Source: Pseudobdellovibrionaceae bacterium
GTDB taxonomy: Bacteria; Bdellovibrionota; Bdellovibrionia; Bdellovibrionales; UBA1609
Direction of reading: 5' to 3'
DNA: 64,000 nucleotides
Assembly: GCA_947444305.1 (NCBI GenBank)
Contig: CANEZP010000003.1
Span: 248,001 to 312,000 of the forward strand
Of the stretch, positions 60,064 to 64,000 are shown piece by piece. The notes beneath the pieces were generated by a model. The model searched no databases, was not told where the DNA came from, and saw nothing but the letters and a program-made list of their open reading frames with translations. A program made the position numbers and the translations under genes. Position 1 is the first letter of the stretch. Every line of letters starts with the position of its first letter.

Positions 60064-60552
60064 ATGAAAAACGTATTGTTGGTGTTGTTAGCGGTCGTAG
60101 GTTTTCAAGCGTCGGCAGGTTCGACGGATATGCATTTGCAATTAGACGGCATCGAATCCTACGACGAGAAAGCCATCCGCGGCCCCTTCGAAATTTTAGC
60201 CTGGAGCTGGGGCACGTCGGCCCCGAGCGGTTCGCCCGAGAAAGGTGAATCGGCGAGTGGCGTGCAAGATCTTTCGCTGACCAAATACATTGGTTCGGAA
60301 TCACCGCACATTATGAAGCTGATCTCGATGCGCAAAACGATCAAGCGGGTCACGCTGACGATTACGAATTCAAACAAGATGATCATCATCCTGAAAGACG
60401 CTCGGTTCACGCACCAGTCGATGGGTGGTTCCGGCGGCGAAGACCGTTTGACCGAGAACGTGACGTTGTCATTTAGCGAAATTGAGTTCCAAACTTCATT
60501 CAAGGTCGAAGGCAAAGATCAATTGTCGTCGGCCGTCATTCAAGGTCAGTAA
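60064..60552 (+). CDS. Hcp-like protein with signal peptide
   Basis: 162 residues. MKNVLLVLLAVVGFQASAGS is a clear Sec signal peptide. The mature part matches the Hcp/type VI tube family: MHLQLDGIE, FEILAWSWGTSAPSG, LSLTKYIGSESPHIMKLIS, RVTLTITNSNKM, FTHQSMGGSGGEDRLTENVT, LSFSEIEFQT. Ordinary Hcp carries no signal peptide because it is pushed through the T6SS from the cytoplasm. No other T6SS genes are near. It is followed 23 bases later by a second Hcp copy. Possibly a surface or periplasmic assembly using the Hcp ring fold. The fold assignment is good; the location is inferred from the signal. Confidence 0.82.
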   Translation: MKNVLLVLLAVVGFQASAGSTDMHLQLDGIESYDEKAIRGPFEILAWSWGTSAPSGSPEKGESASGVQDLSLTKYIGSESPHIMKLISMRKTIKRVTLTITNSNKMIIILKDARFTHQSMGGSGGEDRLTENVTLSFSEIEFQTSFKVEGKDQLSSAVIQGQ

Positions 60553-60575
60553 TCTAAATCTTAGCGGGAGTTTTT

Positions 60576-60995
60576 ATGAAGCAACGCAACGGCACCACGA
60601 TGACTTTGTTACTAGAGTACCTTGATGAGCAAGAGCCGAAATCTTTGAAGCTCCCGATCGATATCTTAGCCTGGAGCTGGGGTAGTGCGGGACCCAAAGC
60701 TCTGCAGGAACTTTCACTAACTAAGTATATCGGCGTGGAAAGCCCTCATATAATGAAGATGATTTCTACCCAGCAGAAAATCAAGCAAGTCACCATGACG
60801 GCCGAAAACGAGAACACCATCACGCTTGTTTTAAAAAATGCTTACTTCACCCACCAGAGCATGGGTGGTTCGGGCGGCGAAGAACGTTTGACCGAAAACG
60901 TGACGCTCGCGTTTTCAGAAGTTGAAATGAGAACGAGCTTCGTGATTTCCGAAGTGACTCAAACGAGTAAAGCCAGCGTCAGCAACGAAGAATAA
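60576..60995 (+). CDS. Hcp-like protein without signal peptide
   Basis: 139 residues, ATG at 60576 after GGGAG. Close to the previous gene from LLLEYLD onwards: IDILAWSWGSAGPKALQELS, LTKYIGVESPHIMKMISTQQ, FTHQSMGGSGGEERLTENVT, LAFSEVEMRTSF. It lacks the export signal, so one copy seems exported and the other cytoplasmic. A short Ser-rich tail ends it. They probably arose by tandem duplication. A T6SS tube role requires baseplate genes not seen in this window. Confidence 0.82.
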   Translation: MKQRNGTTMTLLLEYLDEQEPKSLKLPIDILAWSWGSAGPKALQELSLTKYIGVESPHIMKMISTQQKIKQVTMTAENENTITLVLKNAYFTHQSMGGSGGEERLTENVTLAFSEVEMRTSFVISEVTQTSKASVSNEE

Positions 60996-61081
60996 CGTCT
61001 CAAAAATAGATTAGCCGGGCCATTCCTAGGTGAGTGGCCGGGTGTTCGATAAGCTATATAAGTCTCACCGGGGGGTAAGTC

Positions 61082-61975
61082 TTGAAGGATTTCGTTTGGC
61101 GCACGGGCGCGATTGCATTGTTTGGTCTGACCTTCATTCTACCTTTCCAAAACTGCGCAAAACTTTCTTCGCTAAAAGGCGGAGAAGCTTCCTCGAGCAG
61201 CCACGGCGTTCCGCACATCATGCGAACTTCGTCGGTTGAATCTTTGAACACCGACATCAACTTCCGCGTGTTTGACGAACGACTTTCGACCTCGGCGCTA
61301 TTCAATTGGACTTTCAAGTTGGATAACGTCGCTTCCGGCTGCGCGCCGAAAACGGCCTCAAACGCGTCGACTTTTATTTTGAATTGTTCGGCTCCCGGCA
61401 GCTTAAAGGTGACGGTTGAGATTACCGACGCCGGCGTGACGCAAAGCTTGTCGTACTCGACAATCTTGCAGACTCCGTCGAGCGGGAACGAAATCCCGAT
61501 GGACGTCGTTTTCGAAATTCCGAACGGCACCGGCGATGCTTCTTGGAATACCGCCGCGACGCGGGTTGAAACATTCGTCGGTCAAAAGCTGAAACTTAAG
61601 AACATGGATTCGGGCAATCACCAGCTACACACGAACGGCAAACCCTGCCCGCACGGGAACTCGATCGCGCCGGGTGCCACGGTGGATTGCGTGATCTCGC
61701 AGGCTTACAATCCGACCGCCGACGGTACGGTTTACGATCACGACGACGGAACGACCGCGCGTTTCAACCTCATCGCTTATAACGGTGCGACGCTTTACGC
61801 ACAAAATTGTGCCGGCTGCCATACGGCGCTTGCGACGAGCACCGTTCCGATGGCGAAGGTTTCGTCGATTCTCGCCGCCCGCTCGAGTAAGCCCGCCATG
61901 ATGGGCAACGCCGCTGTACAGGCCTTGACCCGCCGGCAAATCGAAGCGATCTCCTACGCCCTCGGCGCCCGCTAG
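61082..61975 (+). CDS. FQNC lipoprotein-like protein with cupredoxin and cytochrome c-type domains
   Basis: 297 residues from a TTG at 61082, with GGGGG six bases upstream; no suitable ATG exists. The N-terminal membrane segment (GAIALFGLTFILPFQNC) ends in FQNC as in the 16 kb protein. A beta-sandwich-like region (45-140) follows. Then a cupredoxin-like stretch at about 155-225 has VGQKLKLKNMDSGNHQLHTN, CPHGNSIAPG and VYDHDDGT (possible copper ligands His, Cys, His). A C-terminal cytochrome c-type segment carries the heme motif CAGCH near 247 and an axial Met later. Suggests an electron-transfer protein tethered to a membrane. Confidence 0.78.
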   Translation: MKDFVWRTGAIALFGLTFILPFQNCAKLSSLKGGEASSSSHGVPHIMRTSSVESLNTDINFRVFDERLSTSALFNWTFKLDNVASGCAPKTASNASTFILNCSAPGSLKVTVEITDAGVTQSLSYSTILQTPSSGNEIPMDVVFEIPNGTGDASWNTAATRVETFVGQKLKLKNMDSGNHQLHTNGKPCPHGNSIAPGATVDCVISQAYNPTADGTVYDHDDGTTARFNLIAYNGATLYAQNCAGCHTALATSTVPMAKVSSILAARSSKPAMMGNAAVQALTRRQIEAISYALGAR

Positions 61976-62036
61976 CTTACAGACGCTACTAGTCATCAAT
62001 GTTTTAAGGGCGAATTCTCCTCTATAACCGAAGCTT

Positions 62037-63026
62037 ATGAAAAATGCTTCGGTCCTTCTCATCTTGATGTCTTTCTTTGTATTCGCCGGGTGTCGTACGA
62101 CACCGCCACCCGCGAAACGGCCGCCGCCCAAATTGGGGGCTCGTCCGCCCATCGGGCTTCCCCCTTCTTCGCAAACGATCGATGACGAACCGGATATTCC
62201 GCCGCCCGTCGTTCCGCCCGCGCAGCCGGAGGAAACTTTTCGTCCGCCTCCTCCGCAGGTCGCGCGCAAAGTCGCCGTCATTCTCGGGCCAGGCGGAAGC
62301 AAATCTTTCGCGCACGTCGGCGTATTGAAAGCCTTGCAGCAACAACGCATCCCCATCGAAAAAGTAGTCGGTTTAGAATGGGGAGCTTTGATGGGCGGCC
62401 TATTCGCGATCAAGGGTACGACCCACGATGTGGAATGGAAGCTATATAAAATGGAGCAGCAGAACTTGCTGCAACCGAAGGGTTTCTTCTCGCGCAAGGG
62501 CGAAGAAAATTCGCTCAGCGTAATGGATGGCTTTTTCAACGACGTGTTCGGCCGCGAGGAGATCAGCAAGGCAAAGTTGCCGTTCGCTTGTCCGTCGCGC
62601 TCGATCAACGGCGGCGTAATCGCTTGGCAAAAGAGCGGCCCGTTCAAAGACGCGGTTAAACGGTGCCTGAGTTTCCCGCCGGTGTTCAAAGCGCAGGGCA
62701 CCTTCATCGCGGGGGCTTCGCAAGCGACCGAAGCGGTCGAGATGCTGATCAAAGAAGGATACAACGTGATCATCCTCGTCAACGTGTTGGGATCGGCGAT
62801 GCCGGTCGCGCAAGACGCCTTACGGGATAATTTGAACTATGTTATTCTTTGGCAGGAAATTAAACGCTCGATCTACGAGACGTCGCGATTGAACATCGAT
62901 ACCATCAACGTGGATACGAGCTCGGTGCCCATGACGAATTTTGCCGCCAAAAAAGATTTGATCTCGGCGGGCGAGGCCGCGGGCACTAAGTCCGCCGCCG
63001 CGTTGATTACTAAGTACGGATTTTAA
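62037..63026 (+). CDS. Patatin-like lipoprotein with missing catalytic residues
   Basis: 329 residues. MKNASVLLILMSFFVFAGCR is a lipoprotein signal (FAGC). A Pro-rich linker of about 55 residues is followed by a patatin fold: VAVILGPGGSKSFAHVGVLK at about 80-99 (glycine-rich oxyanion loop), then VVGLEWGALMGGLFA where the nucleophile elbow GxSxG should be; Glu-Trp replaces Ser. The second catalytic site, normally DG(G/A), reads AGASQAT. Both residues of the Ser-Asp dyad are absent, so it is probably not a hydrolase. It follows the FQNC cytochrome protein by 61 bases. Confidence 0.82.
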   Translation: MKNASVLLILMSFFVFAGCRTTPPPAKRPPPKLGARPPIGLPPSSQTIDDEPDIPPPVVPPAQPEETFRPPPPQVARKVAVILGPGGSKSFAHVGVLKALQQQRIPIEKVVGLEWGALMGGLFAIKGTTHDVEWKLYKMEQQNLLQPKGFFSRKGEENSLSVMDGFFNDVFGREEISKAKLPFACPSRSINGGVIAWQKSGPFKDAVKRCLSFPPVFKAQGTFIAGASQATEAVEMLIKEGYNVIILVNVLGSAMPVAQDALRDNLNYVILWQEIKRSIYETSRLNIDTINVDTSSVPMTNFAAKKDLISAGEAAGTKSAAALITKYGF

Positions 63027-63050
63027 AGAACACGGATTCTGAAGGGAATT

Positions 63051-64000
63051 ATGAGAAAAGCGCGCATCAATACCGATTACTACAAAGCCCGCCGCCGTAA
63101 GTTGGCGCAACTGATCCCGAACTGCGCGCTCGTGTTGCCCGCGTGGCCCGAATACATTCGCAATGCCGATTCGCACCACAACTACCGGCCCGAATCTAAT
63201 CTTTACTACCTGACCGGTTTCGAAGAACCCGAATCGTGTTTAATTTTCCGGCCCGGCCAAAATCCCGAGACGGTCATGTTCGTACGGCAAAAAAACGTCG
63301 AGCGCGAAACTTGGGACGGCTTCCGCTTCGGCGTCGACGGCGCGCGCGAAGTTTACGGTTACGACAAAGTCTACGCTTGGGAAGAGTTCGACAAGGTCGC
63401 GCCCGAACTTCTGCGTTCGAGCGAGCGCATTTACTATTCCATGTTCCGCAACAAAGAGTTCGATGAGAAATTCGGCAAGATGATGATCGCGCTCAACGGC
63501 TGGCGCCCTCGTTACGGTTTAGGTTTGCCGCCCGTCGAAGACGCTAATTCTTTATTGGCCGAACTCCGCATCCGTAAGACCGAAGAAGAAGCCGATCAAA
63601 TGCGTAAAGCTTCGGTGATCAGCGCCGAAGGTCACATCGAAATGATGAAGGCCACGAAAGTGGGCATCGGCGAGCGCGCTTTGCACGGCACATTCTTAAA
63701 AGCCGTCATGGAGCGCGGCGCGATGGGTGAGGCTTACGGCGGCATCGTCGCGAGCGGTAACAACGCAACAACCTTGCACTATCGATTCAACGACGCCACT
63801 TGCGAAGACGGGCAACTATTGCTCGTCGATTGCGGGGCCGAGTACCTTTACTACAGCGGTGACATCACTCGCTGCTGGCCCGTAAACGGCAAATTCTCGG
63901 CCGTGCAGAAGCGCGTTTACAATAAAATCTTGAAGGTACAAAAAGATCTGTGCGCCATGGTGAAACCCGGCGTGCCGCATATCGAACTGCAGAAGTTCAC
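63051..64000 (+). CDS. pepP: Xaa-Pro aminopeptidase, 3' end cut by window edge
   Basis: Aminopeptidase P cleaves N-terminal residues before proline. About 316 codons are in the window from the ATG at 63051 (AAGGGA upstream). The N-terminal domain has NADSHHNYRPESNLYYLTGF near 40, typical of PepP. The pita-bread catalytic domain starts near 175: ELRIRKTEEEADQMRKAS, GGIVASGNNATTLHY near 230, then metal-ligand Asp in LLVDCGAEY and YSGDITR near 265-275. The last His and Glu ligands lie beyond the edge. Cytoplasmic enzyme, 24 bases after the dead patatin gene. Confidence 0.93.
   Translation, partial: MRKARINTDYYKARRRKLAQLIPNCALVLPAWPEYIRNADSHHNYRPESNLYYLTGFEEPESCLIFRPGQNPETVMFVRQKNVERETWDGFRFGVDGAREVYGYDKVYAWEEFDKVAPELLRSSERIYYSMFRNKEFDEKFGKMMIALNGWRPRYGLGLPPVEDANSLLAELRIRKTEEEADQMRKASVISAEGHIEMMKATKVGIGERALHGTFLKAVMERGAMGEAYGGIVASGNNATTLHYRFNDATCEDGQLLLVDCGAEYLYYSGDITRCWPVNGKFSAVQKRVYNKILKVQKDLCAMVKPGVPHIELQKF

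Noticed and set aside
1-64000. tRNA, rRNA or insertion sequences
   Set aside because: I saw no convincing tRNA cloverleaf, rRNA segment, transposase or terminal repeats by reading; a tRNA scan was not possible.

Overview
The window reads as an ordinary chromosomal stretch of a Gram-negative bacterium of the Bdellovibrionota type (Bdellovibrio and relatives). This is inferred from the density of exported orphan proteins, a tandem set of secreted trypsin-like proteases, CFI-box and HAMP-type proteins, lipid A export and TonB genes, and an AmgK/MurU cell-wall recycling pair. It is not proven by any rRNA or marker in the window. Coding density is high, base composition is mostly GC-rich, and most genes sit in tight same-strand operons with ATGA-type overlaps.

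Region by region. 1-4.4 kb (minus): the conserved translation and envelope cluster rpsB-tsf-pyrH-frr-uppS-cdsA. 4.6-12.0 kb (minus): three tandem paralogous exported proteins, a beta-propeller protein, a cysteine-less thioredoxin-like lipoprotein, a flavoprotein and a zinc-ribbon/CFI-box protein. 12.0-15.8 kb (minus): priA, an exported protein and galU. 15.9-18.4 kb (plus): an FQNC lipoprotein-like protein, an outer-membrane barrel and a 43-residue basic protein, closed by a tandemly duplicated terminator. 18.4-23.6 kb: tonB, a STAS/zinc-ribbon protein, and an operon of an exported protein, two peptide-type ABC permeases and nagZ. 23.7-30.0 kb: a TadG-like protein, an LspA-HAMP fusion and two large exported orphans. 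30.1-36.4 kb: an accessory segment with four trypsin-like proteases, a truncated acyl-CoA dehydrogenase joined to a reductase, and visibly lower GC from about 32.6 to 36.4 kb. 36.4-38.7 kb: low-complexity exported proteins. 38.7-43.1 kb (minus): amgK-murU, a degenerate AAA+ protein and an intact sigma-54 activator. 43.9-53.9 kb (minus): a compact run PBP1A-uvrA-msbA-selD-mnmH-lipoprotein. 54.1-56.5 kb: a secreted coiled-coil protein and a 6S RNA gene. 56.5-64 kb (plus): a small membrane protein, xseA-xseB-ispA-tlyA, two Hcp-like proteins (one with a signal peptide), a cupredoxin/cytochrome c protein, a catalytically dead patatin-like lipoprotein and the start of pepP.

Common threads. Peptidoglycan handling recurs: uppS, PBP1A, nagZ beside peptide permeases, and amgK-murU, enough for a partial murein salvage route. 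Selenium use appears to serve tRNA modification (selD-mnmH); no selenoprotein machinery is seen here. The most interesting items are the 6S RNA, the signal-peptide-bearing Hcp pair, the LspA-HAMP fusion, the protease island with its recombination scar, the degenerate activator next to a real one, the dead patatin, and the 20-bp-arm inverted repeat at 43.8 kb that can fold in two ways.
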